From contig NC_031475.1 of NCBI RefSeq assembly GCF_000006565.2, positions 4,511,601 to 4,575,600 of the forward strand: 64,000 bases of DNA, given 5' to 3'. The notes beneath the pieces were generated by a model that worked only from the letters and a program-made list of their open reading frames with translations, had not been told where the DNA came from and searched no databases. The translations under genes were made by a program, and so were the position numbers. Within the stretch, counting starts at the first letter, position 1; each line of letters begins with the position of its first letter. This document shows, in pieces, positions 1-10,296 of this stretch. Source of the stretch: Toxoplasma gondii ME49. Taxonomy: Eukaryota > Apicomplexa > Conoidasida > Eucoccidiorida > Sarcocystidae.

Positions 1-879
1 TCCGGCAATGAAAAATAGAGCCCCGCTGCACTGCAATTGCGAGATCAGTGTTGCAGCGCTTGCTGTGTCACGCGGCTTCACCTTTGGCCGCGTGCATTGT
101 GGTCGGGCACGGGGCTATATCTTCGAGTTCACAGTCTGCATCGTGCAAAAGGATGGCCAGATTATTTCAAGTCAGGTACTGGAATTCTGATTCTACATTC
201 TGCCCTCTGCAGTCGTGATTCGTTTGGACAAGTGTTCGAGTACAGTAAGCGTGCGCTTCTTGGGGCATGGTGTACGAACACGCGTGCCTCGTTCGTCCGA
301 CCGCGCTGTTCTGGCGATGACTTTAACGTTTCAGTTTCTCGAACGTGTTGTTTCGCCTTGCTATGCAATGTTTCACTATGTTGGGCCCATGAAATGCGCG
401 TTCAAAACGCGTGAGCGCCCCTCAGGAAGATGTGTATCGCTCTTGTGCCCACCGTCGCGTCGTCTATCCTGTCCTGTTTATCGTTTGTTCGTTGCCATTT
501 TAACTACTACTTCTGTAGTGGAGTGGACCGAGCAAAAGAACAGCATGGAATCCCTTATGCTTGAAATATTCCTATGATAGACAGAGCAGCTGCTCGAAGG
601 CAAGCCTCGTACAGATCGTTTCCAAAGTTTTGTCGCTTCTTTGCCTTGAGTAGCCTAACCTGATAAGACGGCTCACGAGCTAGATTCGTGGAACTGCCAA
701 TAATCTGTCGATCCGCACGGCCCTGATTCTGCGTGGCACACGTGCTTCGAGATAAATATGTAAGTAAACAAGCCCTATATGCCTACTTTGTATCGACCCT
801 GAAGAGGTTTGTACCGTGCACAAGATAATCAAATATTCTGTGCGAGAGTTCACTAATGGTACTAGGAAATACGTGATCT
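1..879. other. Window edge without a convincing gene
   Basis: Several short overlapping open frames occur on both strands before about position 580, but none shows a family motif, splice-bounded exon or coding bias that separates it from the others. It could be the untranslated or intronic end of a gene lying outside the window. I see no RNA gene here. Confidence 0.4.
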
Positions 880-1700
880 TTTCTGTGGAGTATATAATAC
901 GAGTAGTATATTCTCCCCAGAAAAGGTTAGTTTATATAACCCTAGGAATAAATAATGTGGAACAGGGAGTCTAGCTTCAGTTGTTATCTGATTGGCGTTG
1001 CATGCCCTGAGTACATAAGGAAAAGGAAAGGTTAACCGCTATTTAGGCAAAACAGTTACCGTAGCTGTAGATGAATGCTAATTCTAGATTTCCCTGTTAC
1101 ACATAAAATAAGATTCCTAGTACCAGAAGCCATGTGGATCTATATGGTATAACTGCATTGGGTACCTAGGGAGCTGTGCTCCCACTAGTAAGAAAAAGAA
1201 TATAAGTCACCACGGGACAGCGCTTGCAGCGCTACAAGCGGAAGCCTCGCACGGGTGTTACTAACTTCATGGGCTTGTTGGCGGACAAGGTTCTCTGATA
1301 ATCACTTTGGCAGTATCCTCTCTGCTGTTAGTTTGTATGGGATACTTAAGCAAATCTATTTGTATGGACGACGATGGATTTGGTAACGCTCTATTTAAAT
1401 TTAATAGTATACATTTCATTCATGTTATTGTCGGTGCTATCTGGGGGTGGTCCGCTAAGGGTCTGCGTTGCTTTTAATTGCACGCTTGCCAGTAAATTGA
1501 TAAAAACCAGATACGCAGCACCAATCGGGAACAACTGAAACTAGACTCCCTGTTACACACTATAAAATGAAATTCCTAGGTTTTTTCCTTGCTGCTGCTC
1601 AAAACTAGATGTTGAATGCTATCGAATGCACAAGATCCTTCTGAAGTCTATCTAAATGCTAAAGATCAGTATAAAAAAACTACGTTGGGCGGCGTGTAAG
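880..1700. repeat. Probable nuclear insertion of mitochondrial DNA (NUMT/REP-type), with inverted and direct repeats
   Basis: The patch is more A/T-rich than its surroundings and lacks long nuclear-type frames. On the plus strand, about 1294-1450 can be read as a hydrophobic segment followed by the string KFNSIHFIHVIVGAIW, which resembles the conserved His-Val-Ile-x-Gly region of cytochrome oxidase subunit 3. The complement of about 1480-1560 reads as another membrane-like stretch (LFPIGAAYLVFINLLA). A block at about 941-1008 is repeated in inverted orientation at about 1513-1580, at roughly 80% identity by eye, and its end recurs directly at about 1084-1121. Shuffled, inverted short blocks are known from coccidian mitochondrial genomes, and such pieces are scattered in Toxoplasma nuclear DNA. 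The mitochondrial origin is inference from these resemblances. The alternative is an unrelated AT-rich intergenic repeat. Confidence 0.55.
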
Positions 1701-2423
1701 TGTCCCTTGACAACTCACGATCTGAAGCTCTGAGTGATAGCACTGTCGCTTAACGGATAAATGTTACGCTAGGGATAACAGACAGGAAAGTCTTTGCTGT
1801 TCGCTTTCTACCGGTTCTCCCAGAACGGAACGCAGAAGAGAAACACCACAGTCGGCAAGCTCTGAGTGTATCGTTTTACCGGCCAAACGGGGTCAGTGTC
1901 GGGAATGTCGATCGTCAAATATCGACATCAGTCGATAGTAAAACGCACATTCGCAAAGAAACCAGAACAAAACCCATTTGTCTGCCTCGCTACGGAGGTC
2001 TCCTCCGACCAGGCCGACGTGAATGCTTTCCCTGACAAAAAACAGTTGGCCTACGAATCTGCACGAACACTCCCCTCGTGCGAATAGTCCTTCTAGCCAC
2101 GCATCTGATTTATAGTAGATACGCAGTCACTTCTGACCCAGTTTTATTCTGTTCAATTCAAACACAGACGCAGCCATTCGGCACGCTGCAGTGATGGTCT
2201 CCACTATGACAGCTAACCCCTTTTTCTGGGAAACACATGATACGAGTGGCTCGGGTGTCCCAACGTCCAGCCGAATGTTGATTTGTCGCATCAAACTGTC
2301 GACAGGTATGTTTTCTTCACCTCCAACATTGGGTTGGCCAAATCGCTTTTTCTGACGTTCGTTTGCTGTTTTGACGGATCAGAACCACTGAAAAGAATCC
2401 TTTCATCAGTTTGTTTTCGACAG
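1701..2423. other. Downstream flank of the SMYD4-like gene, no gene seen
   Basis: Only a 73-codon plus-strand frame (1866-2087) stands out, and it has no recognisable motif. The interval lies directly 3' of the minus-strand methyltransferase stop codon (2424-2426), so part of it is probably 3' untranslated sequence. Confidence 0.4.
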
Positions 2424-5400
2424 TTAGGACAAAACACCGTTGTCTGGAGTGGGCAGAGCTTCCCTCAAGTTGCGGACCATCTGTGAAATGCGATGGTGCA
2501 CGCCATAGCATCTGGTCGCGGACGTTTCAGCTGCCAGAGTGAGAAGCGTGGCTTCTGCCATCGCGCCAGCGTTCCCTGCTAAACAGGCACATTTGTACAA
2601 CTCTACACACACCTCTGGTTGTGCCCAGCCCAATTCGTACCGCAAGGAAAGGACCCACACGGCGCCGAGAAGCGCCTCGAACGCGGCTGCGTGACTTCCC
2701 TCCCCATTTGTCAAGTCATTCGCAAAATCCGGCTCGCACTTCGAGGCCTCTTTGTTCGCAGAAGCGGCGCATGGTGCCTTTGTCCATCCGCTCTCTTCCC
2801 ACGAATTACCGTCGCAGCTAAACGGCGAGTGTGCACACCCGCTCTCAAGCATAGCTCGAAGGTCGAGGACCTCACAGACTTCGTGTGACAGCTGTCCGGT
2901 TGTTCTAACAGCGTCAAGCAAAAGCTCATCGAGCAAATGCTGGACTGTGGCTACACTCAACTCTCCACGAACGGTTTGCTCCCTTTTCCTGACCCGTTCG
3001 TTCCTCTCTGGAGGCGAAGACCGCGGTTTTCTCGCGAAAAACCGAAGTGCCTTCTGGACAGCAGAGCGTGCCGCAAAAATGCGGCGGAGAATGGCAGATC
3101 GCGGCTCCTCAAAAGACCGAGACACTTCTCTTCCTCCCGTCCACATGTGTTTACAGCAGACACACCGCCACACGGGACCTCCGTGGCGACTATCGCATGA
3201 AGGCACGGCCACGCAAGAGTGCCCCAGAAGCGCTAAAGTCGCCGAATCCGTACAGCGCGTGAACGAGTCTGTTGCCAATGCATGCACTCTCTCAGGGGAC
3301 CCCGGAATGTTTTCCCGTGAATATATCGCATTAGCGACTGCTTCCCTGCTTTCCTTGTTGCCTGTCGCAACATTCGTCGCTCTTTTCATGGCCGTGACAA
3401 GCGTACGAAGCAGGAAAGGTCCCCCCTTCAACGCGGCTACTCCATGGAAACCTCGTTCTACGTCTGCTAGCGAAAAAGCCGACTGTCGGTGAGAAGCGTG
3501 GCCCTGCTGTGGTGAGCCTTGCACGGCCCACATGCGTTTTTGCATTCGCCGATCCTCTCTGTCTAACATCAAGGCACGCACTGCATCTAAAAGAGCGTCC
3601 TTTTGAGGTATTCGACCGCCAAGATTCAAATACTTCAGAGATTTCGCTGTTCTTCCGTCAGATTTTGGGAAACCCGTCGCCCAGTCAACGGAGAGTGCTG
3701 CTACCTTGGTAACTTTTTCCCAGGTGGCTGGATTGCTGGTGCATCGAGGACAGGGGAGGCCTCCAAAAAAGTCGGGGTGGAGAGGCAGGAAATGGCTGCC
3801 ACACCCGAGAGCGTTGTCAGAGCCTCCGAACTCCACTACGGCCGGCCACGTTGTGCAAACCTACGAAAACAAAACAAGCAGAGAACAACAGCATCTTGAA
3901 ATCATCGATTGGCCACTGAAACACGGGATCAGCAGCGCGAAGCGGGCATCAAAGAAACACACAAATTAAAGCCACCAAGACGCATCCAAAGTTCAAAAAG
4001 ACACACGGAAACTGCACAGACTTCCCAGCAGTAGTATATGTATCCTTATTGGTGGACATTTCGGTCATTTATTGTCAATGCTATCTTGTGACTCCTTCGT
4101 CAGAGAACCCCCCCACTTCGTGCCAAAATCTGTGACAAAAAATTACCCTACCACGATGACTATAGTAGGACACAGAAAAGCCTCCGACATTGCAAACTGA
4201 TTCCCACCGTGTCGAGAAGATGAAGCAGCATTCGTTCGTCTCGGTCGAGTCGTGGGTTGTATTATTTTCTAGGATTTCTAGTGGGGGCACATCGCATGAT
4301 GACTGTATACACACGGGCACACTTTTCAGCTATGACAACTACGACTGTCACTACATACTCGCGACAGAAACGAAGAAAGTGACTGAGCTCACGATGGACA
4401 CGTTTTGACACAAGAGTGCCTCACCGACTTACCTTGCACAGACACTGAAACAACGCCTCGGTTCGGAGCAGAGTCTGTCTTTCTTTCCACCCGTTGCGTC
4501 CTCGTCCAGCAAGGGGCCCGTAAGACAGCGTGATTTCTATTTTAGAACGGTTCTTCCCGCAGTTGTCTCGATTCGTAGTATTTTCTTCTTTGCAAAGACG
4601 AACTTCTATGGGGCACCCGGTAACGAATGGGTCGCTGTGTCTTTGAGTTGAAACTTCTGTTCCACCCCAGTCGCCTTTTATGTGAGACACTTGTTTTTCT
4701 TTCGGTTCTCTCCCGCGGGTGCCAAACACCGCAAGCGCGTTAGGAAGGCAGGAGTGATTGAACTGCGAGGCGTAGAGATACAAACCGCGACCGAGGCTCC
4801 AATCACTGTCACTCTCGTCCAGCACTAGAGAAAGACCAAAAGAGTTGCTCCAAACAGCCCCATATGCCCGAAGTGCTGCCCTGAGAAGAAGCGTCCCTGT
4901 GTCGCCGGTGAAGCAGTCCATCGATCTGTCTTGTCCTTTCTGGATGTCGTCCGAGAATGCCAGCCCCGCCTGTGTCTGTGCCTCTCCGACCCCTCTCGCT
5001 TCCGCTGGTCCTCTCATCCCTCCAAAACTCGAAGAGTGACTGAAGAAATACTCTCCAGCAATCCAGACAGCATTGACGACGAAATCACATAAAGTCTCTG
5101 GATCGCGTGGCAAATGCCAGGCGAGAGAGTGCATGCGAGAAGCGGCCCACGAACAGCTTGCCAAGGAAGCTTTCTCCGAGGCCGAACACCTGACAGGGGG
5201 AACGAGATAGGTCAAGGCTTCGGCTGCTTCCCCTCGACTGGATACGCAGGGCCTAGTGGTAGTTTTCTCACAGCCCCTGGGAGATGCAAATGCATGAATT
5301 TCACAGTCCTTACGAGGCATAAAACTCATATAAAACCCCATTATTTGCCTTGCGACATGACGCGTGCTGTCCTCAAGACACCCACCTGCTGTACGGGACA

Positions 5401-8029
5401 CATGCAAATTCATGAAGCTGGCCTGGCCTTCAGAGGACCTTGCCTCGTAGGTAGAAGGATGAGCAGAAGCCTCCACCTCTCTTCTGTTCCCTTTGACCGC
5501 GTCTGCACTAGAGATCGCCCCGGCAAGCAAAATGTGTGAAATGTTGGCACTTGAACAGTTCTGTGCCCGTGCAGGGACAAGGAATTCCCGTTTTCCTCCT
5601 GCCTTCTCATTTTCTGTTTTTACCGATGAACAGTCACCTTTGAGTGCAGTAGCTTGAAGGATGGTGGACACAACTTTCTCTCGTGCGACGCCAGCTTCTT
5701 GGATCAGCACCTGAGACCGTTCTGCCGCAGACTCGGCAACTTCAGCACACATTTCGGTCGAACTGTGCAGTTCATTCTTCTGGCAGGAACTAGCACGACA
5801 CGCAGCTGCAGGACAATCTTTAGCAGCCCGCATGCCCATTGCTTCACTCCTCCGCGGATCTCTGTATGGAGAACAAGCAGATTCGATGATACTCAGAACG
5901 GCCTGCTCTATGCAGTCAAAGATGGCAGTGGATGCACTTTCTACCTGTGCGAAAACACAATCAGGACTGGCAGCAGGCACGTTGTTCCGAGACAAAGCAG
6001 CTCTGTGGCTATTAGTTGCATGATCTTTCAAAGAAGCTGTTTCACCATTAGTTGCCCGTGTGTTAGACTCCAGTTGACCAGCAGTTTCCTGTATATTCGA
6101 AGCCCCGAAACTCCGGCGACAGGCAACAACATGGTGGGAGAGGTCCCTACACTCGATGCAGCAGAATAAAACCGAGGTGCAGAAGGCACAAGGCGTGGTG
6201 AGAGTGACGGCAGAGCAGAGGCGGTTTGGCATCACATCGTCATTGTCATAAAGACAGTCTCCATCGTCAACCTGCCAGCAAGTGTCAGCGAGAGTGAAAC
6301 AGCCCGCGCAGACGGCTTTCCACCCACAGGAAGACAGTGAGTCGCTGATAAAGTCTTCCCACAGTTGGCCGAGATCCTCGCTCCTCCCTAACGCAAGTAG
6401 AGGAGGCAGAGGCGAATTCTCTGACGGCGAACAGTAGGAAGCGACGGGGTATTCGCGCAGGAGCACCTGGGGTTCTGGCGGTGAGATGTTTGAAAAACAT
6501 GCGTCGGATGTTCCGGTCTGGACCCGCTTCTTGTTAACGGTTCGCTTGGAACAATGTTCACTCGAAAGCGACAGCATGACTCCACGGCCATCTGTCGCCT
6601 CATCCCCATTCACACTCAGTTGCGGGTGTAGATACTTCAGATATGGACTGGTTGCCGGCGTCTGTTCCAGCTGCAGTGAGCATGTATCGCCGTCAATGTG
6701 AGTGTTCTGCTTTCCTAATGAAGTCAATTTTTCTTGACGACACTCTGAAAGGCTGGCCTCCTCCGAAAGGCTGCCGGACTGTGCCTGACCGTGCCTGGAG
6801 TTCCTTTCTCTGTGGCTACTTCGATGGCTTGGCCTGTACTCCTCGAGAATTTCAGATGGTCTCGCATGCATGCATCGGCAAGCCCCAAAAGTCGAGTTGT
6901 CGTCTCCTTGGAGACCGGTGGCTACACTGCTCTGCAGTAAAGGTCGGTCCAAGGAGGCAGTTAGTTCGACCGCGGCGCCTTGAGATTCGTCAGGGAGGGT
7001 CTCGGAGTTGCGTTTAGTCTCTTCGCGTTCCCGAAGGGCAGCACAGACACTTGACGCGTATGCGGCTTCTTTCTTTAGTTGCGCCACAGCTTCCTCCAGC
7101 AGGCGTGCTTGCTGTCGGATCTCTTCCGACAGAGCACGTTCTGGGGACCGAACGCGGGCCTCGCTCCGTCGCGAGCACTGGTCGAGAGCCGCGGGAAGCT
7201 GAGCAATCCGAAACTTCAGACCTTTCACGAGAGCCGCGCATGCAGAGGCCCGGCGAAACCACGCTTTGGGATACGAAGAATCGAATCTGATCGCAGCGGT
7301 CCCATCGCGCAGCGCGGCCTGTGCGTTTCCCAGTCGGAGGTGAGCTGCGCTTCGGTTTGACAGAACGACGGCTGAATCGCGACAAGAAGCAGGAAGCTGT
7401 CCCGCATGCGGTTGTGTCGCGTCGCTCATGTGCGACAGGAAACGGAGGGAAGCAGTGTAAGCGGCAATGGCGAGACGAGGATTTTCCGCACCTAAAAACG
7501 TATTTCCAAGGCGTCTCAACGCGGCACTGATAGAGCTGGACTTCCGCAAGAAGTTCCAGCGAATGCACATCTGCGTGTTCATCGGCAGACTTGCAGAAAC
7601 TGCCGTTTCTAGGACAGACGCCGATAAATGCCGTATCGTTTCTGCATTTGAAACGAGTTGACCTAACTGAGAGTCTAAATGCTTTACTTGTTTGGATTGT
7701 TCAGCTAGCGGATCGACAGAGGAACGTGGCGGAACGGTTGCTGGCAACAGCAACGAAGGTGGCAAGCAGGCCAAAAGGAAGACACGCCGGAGCAGAGGTC
7801 CTGCCTCTTGCGCTGAAGCAGACAGGAACATGGCAAGGAGGTCTGTGTCGTCATGTTCAGTCGCTTCGCGACGCTTCGACTGATCGATGTGTGTCCCGGG
7901 GTTTCGGGAAGATTGACCGTTCGAGTCGCTCTGTTTCAACAGAAACTTCTCGAGAACCGCTCGCAGCTCGACCGCGGTCTCAGGACTGTGGAGCTTCAGG
8001 TGTCGGTACAGCTGGGAGACCGGCCCCAT
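2424..8029 (-). CDS. SMYD4-like TPR/MYND-finger/SET-domain lysine methyltransferase
   Basis: The model has two exons: 8029-4433 (1199 codons, ending on a GTAAGT donor) and 3860-2424 (acceptor TTTTCGTAG), joined in phase 0 to give about 1677 residues. Residues about 150-290 contain a helical repeat of TPR type (NRSAAHLRLGNAQAALRDG). Residues about 580-640 hold a MYND zinc finger (CAFC, CIEC, then HHVVAC). The SET core is near 1090, with the cofactor-site motif NHSC followed by EITLSYG near 1166. The post-SET cysteines CLCKVC straddle the intron and are completed by CPRC in exon 2, which supports the join. SMYD proteins transfer methyl groups from S-adenosylmethionine to lysines of histones or other proteins. 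A longer frame opens with GTG at 8065, but the first ATG is at 8029. The protein is about twice the usual SMYD4 length, owing to a low-complexity linker between finger and SET and a C-terminal extension. The substrate is unknown. Confidence 0.82.
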
Positions 8030-9192
8030 CCTGCCTAAGAACTGGAGTTCCTTCAAGCCACACACGGGAGCTTTCCATTGTTTGTCGGGTGATCAGTTGT
8101 CACTCCGAGTAACCATCAAAACAGCTAGTCTGTCTGGGTGTCCGCCTTTCTGTCCAGGGGCAAGCGACACCACCGGCGAAGACATGCTCACGGATAGAGA
8201 TACGTTCTTAGCGCAAATGACAGCATGCAGATGCGCGTGCGAAGAAATTTGGAGTTCTGCTCAGCAGAACACGAAGTCTCACGTCGATACTAGCATCGAG
8301 GCGCTGAGAGTCCCGTATGGAGAAAAGGAGTCTCGCAGATTTGACGGGCAAGACGGCATATTGTTGTAGGCGTTTGCCGCATCCCTGTCTCGGTATTACA
8401 GGGAAAGCCAGGTTTGATGTTCACCGTCATAGGAAAACAGTCGGCGCCCGATTGTTCTTACTCGGAGAACGATACGAGTACGATGCATGCGGCAGCGCGA
8501 ACCGCAACCCTCACTGACTGTAATGATTGAGCTGGGTTGTGTCTACCTCTCCTCGGCGTGCCATAAAATACCTCGCTTCCTCAGATTCACTGCTTTCCCG
8601 TCTCCGGAAACTTGTCTCCTTGAGAGAACTAACCACCATCGCGTGGTGGCTGTGACGGCTGTGACTGCTGTGACTGTGTACATTCTTTTGGACTTGGTGG
8701 ATGTATCTCTGCATACCGTAAGAATGCGAGCATATCCTTACTATTGTTAAACTCTATCGTCTTAGTGCTTCTCACTAAGGGGAAGTTATTTCTTCAGTCA
8801 GATTTTTCAACCATCAATTCTCACTGTGCATAAGCGGCATTCATGGTCCTGTCGTCTGCTTCTCCCGTGGTCGATCAGTCTGAGCAACTGTCCCAAGGTA
8901 CGTTTTCCCGAGTTGTCTCTAGCAAGCTCACACCAATAAAATAGGCATTGGTGTGTATGTATATATAAAAAAAGTCTTTTTCTGTCATTCGGTCTCGAAG
9001 TATTGCACAGAAAACGGTTGGAGGACATTTCAAGTCTTTTTTTTCCACTTTCACGGGTAGACTCCCATCGTGGATTGTCCTCCAGTTTAGCGTTCCTCGT
9101 TCAAACACAAGCCCAGACACAGGAGGATTTTCCAGCGTGTGTTTCTCCCACTTCTTTCCTCCCTTGCGTTTTAAGAGTGTCTGAAGTGAAAT
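8030..9192. promoter_or_regulatory. Divergent intergenic region between the methyltransferase and GDPD genes
   Basis: About 1.16 kb separates two divergent start codons and must contain both promoters. A TGCATGC-like motif occurs near 8484, a type of element recognised by coccidian ApiAP2 factors. A short imperfect tandem of TGACTGCTG-like units lies at about 8648-8680. No convincing coding exon is seen. Confidence 0.45.
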
Positions 9193-10296
9193 ATGATGCA
9201 AGGAACCATGGATTACTTGCTGTCGACTGCGTCGTCGGTCTCCCCCAAAGTCTTGGTGGGGGCCAGCGCGTGCACTTGCTTCGTCGCCGCGAGCTGGGTC
9301 CTCAACCGGTGGCCTGGCCTTCTTTGGCAGACGAAGCGCATTTTCAGCAACCCGCCAAGGAACATCGCGCATAGAGGAGGACAAGCTGAGCGAGCAGAGA
9401 ACACCATCTTGGCTTTTTCGTACGCCGTAAACGACTGCAAGTGCAGAATGATTGAACTGGACGTCTGGATGACCAAGGACAAAGTGATGGTGGTTGCGCA
9501 CGACGATAACATTGAACGTGTTACGGGGCAGAACATGCTGATTAGCGAGACCAATTACGCGGATCTTCCTCCCGTGCTCGACTCGGACCACCTGAAGGAC
9601 TGCCACATGGAGTTTGTGCCTGGTTTCAAGGGTTTCCCCGTGAAATTCTCGCCCCAGCCACTTCCTCGGCTGGAGGATGTTTTTGCTGAGTTTCCAGACA
9701 CCACTATGAACGTGGATATCAAGGCCGAAGCCGACCCGCAGAGCGTGTCCAAGACGCTGGACCTTGTGCGGAAGTACAACCGCGTAGACAAGACCGTTTT
9801 CGGATCTTTCGACCAGCGTACCCTGAAACTCATTCAGGAGTACGAGAAAGACGCAGTCATCTCTATTGGTCCCACTCGCGCGAAGCTTCTGGTCTTCGCC
9901 TACTACACAGGCCTGATGCCATTTCTGCCCATCCCGGAGAGAGTGTGGGAGTTCCCCGTCTGCAAGTACTATTTCCTGTCCTGGCTAGGCAAGTCAACAG
10001 GGAAGTGGGAAAGCAGGCTGCCCTGGTTCTGTGCTGGTTTTGTCAAAGGATTGTGTTACTTGTATGCTTGGACCTCGTTCAAGCTCATCACCAATCCGAA
10101 CTTTGTCGCGGCTCTGAAAAGGCGCGGTCTCGTGACCTTTGGATGGGTCGCCAACACTGCGGAAGAATTCAGCGACGGCTACTACCGTGTCGGATGCGAC
10201 GGGCTGATGACAGACAGACCTGCTCTCCAGGCAGAGTGGCTCTGTAGCGAGGGACTGGACGACACCGCGCCTGCAGAGAAGGACAAAGAACTGTAA
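9193..10296 (+). CDS. Glycerophosphodiester phosphodiesterase family protein (GDPD), membrane-anchored
   Basis: This is a single uninterrupted frame of 367 residues beginning at ATG 9193. A hydrophobic segment at about residues 16-36 is likely an N-terminal membrane anchor or signal anchor. The GDPD TIM-barrel motif set follows: HRGG at about residue 59, E and ENTI, then MIELDVWMTKD and VVAHDD, supplying the catalytic histidines and metal-binding acids. Later come NVDIKAE, an FGSFDQ segment and a C-terminal GWVANT/DGLMTDRP motif, all typical of eukaryotic GDE1/GDE4-like enzymes. Family members hydrolyse glycerophosphodiesters or lysophospholipids to glycerol-3-phosphate or lysophosphatidic acid plus an alcohol. 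Which substrate applies here cannot be read from sequence. It is transcribed divergently from the SET gene. An insertion with bulky aromatic residues (about 235-290) may form a second membrane-contact region. Confidence 0.92.
   Translation: MMQGTMDYLLSTASSVSPKVLVGASACTCFVAASWVLNRWPGLLWQTKRIFSNPPRNIAHRGGQAERAENTILAFSYAVNDCKCRMIELDVWMTKDKVMVVAHDDNIERVTGQNMLISETNYADLPPVLDSDHLKDCHMEFVPGFKGFPVKFSPQPLPRLEDVFAEFPDTTMNVDIKAEADPQSVSKTLDLVRKYNRVDKTVFGSFDQRTLKLIQEYEKDAVISIGPTRAKLLVFAYYTGLMPFLPIPERVWEFPVCKYYFLSWLGKSTGKWESRLPWFCAGFVKGLCYLYAWTSFKLITNPNFVAALKRRGLVTFGWVANTAEEFSDGYYRVGCDGLMTDRPALQAEWLCSEGLDDTAPAEKDKEL

Noticed and set aside
8027..8065. Upstream GTG start for the SMYD4-like gene
   Set aside because: Nuclear genes of this lineage use ATG; the first in-frame ATG is at 8029.
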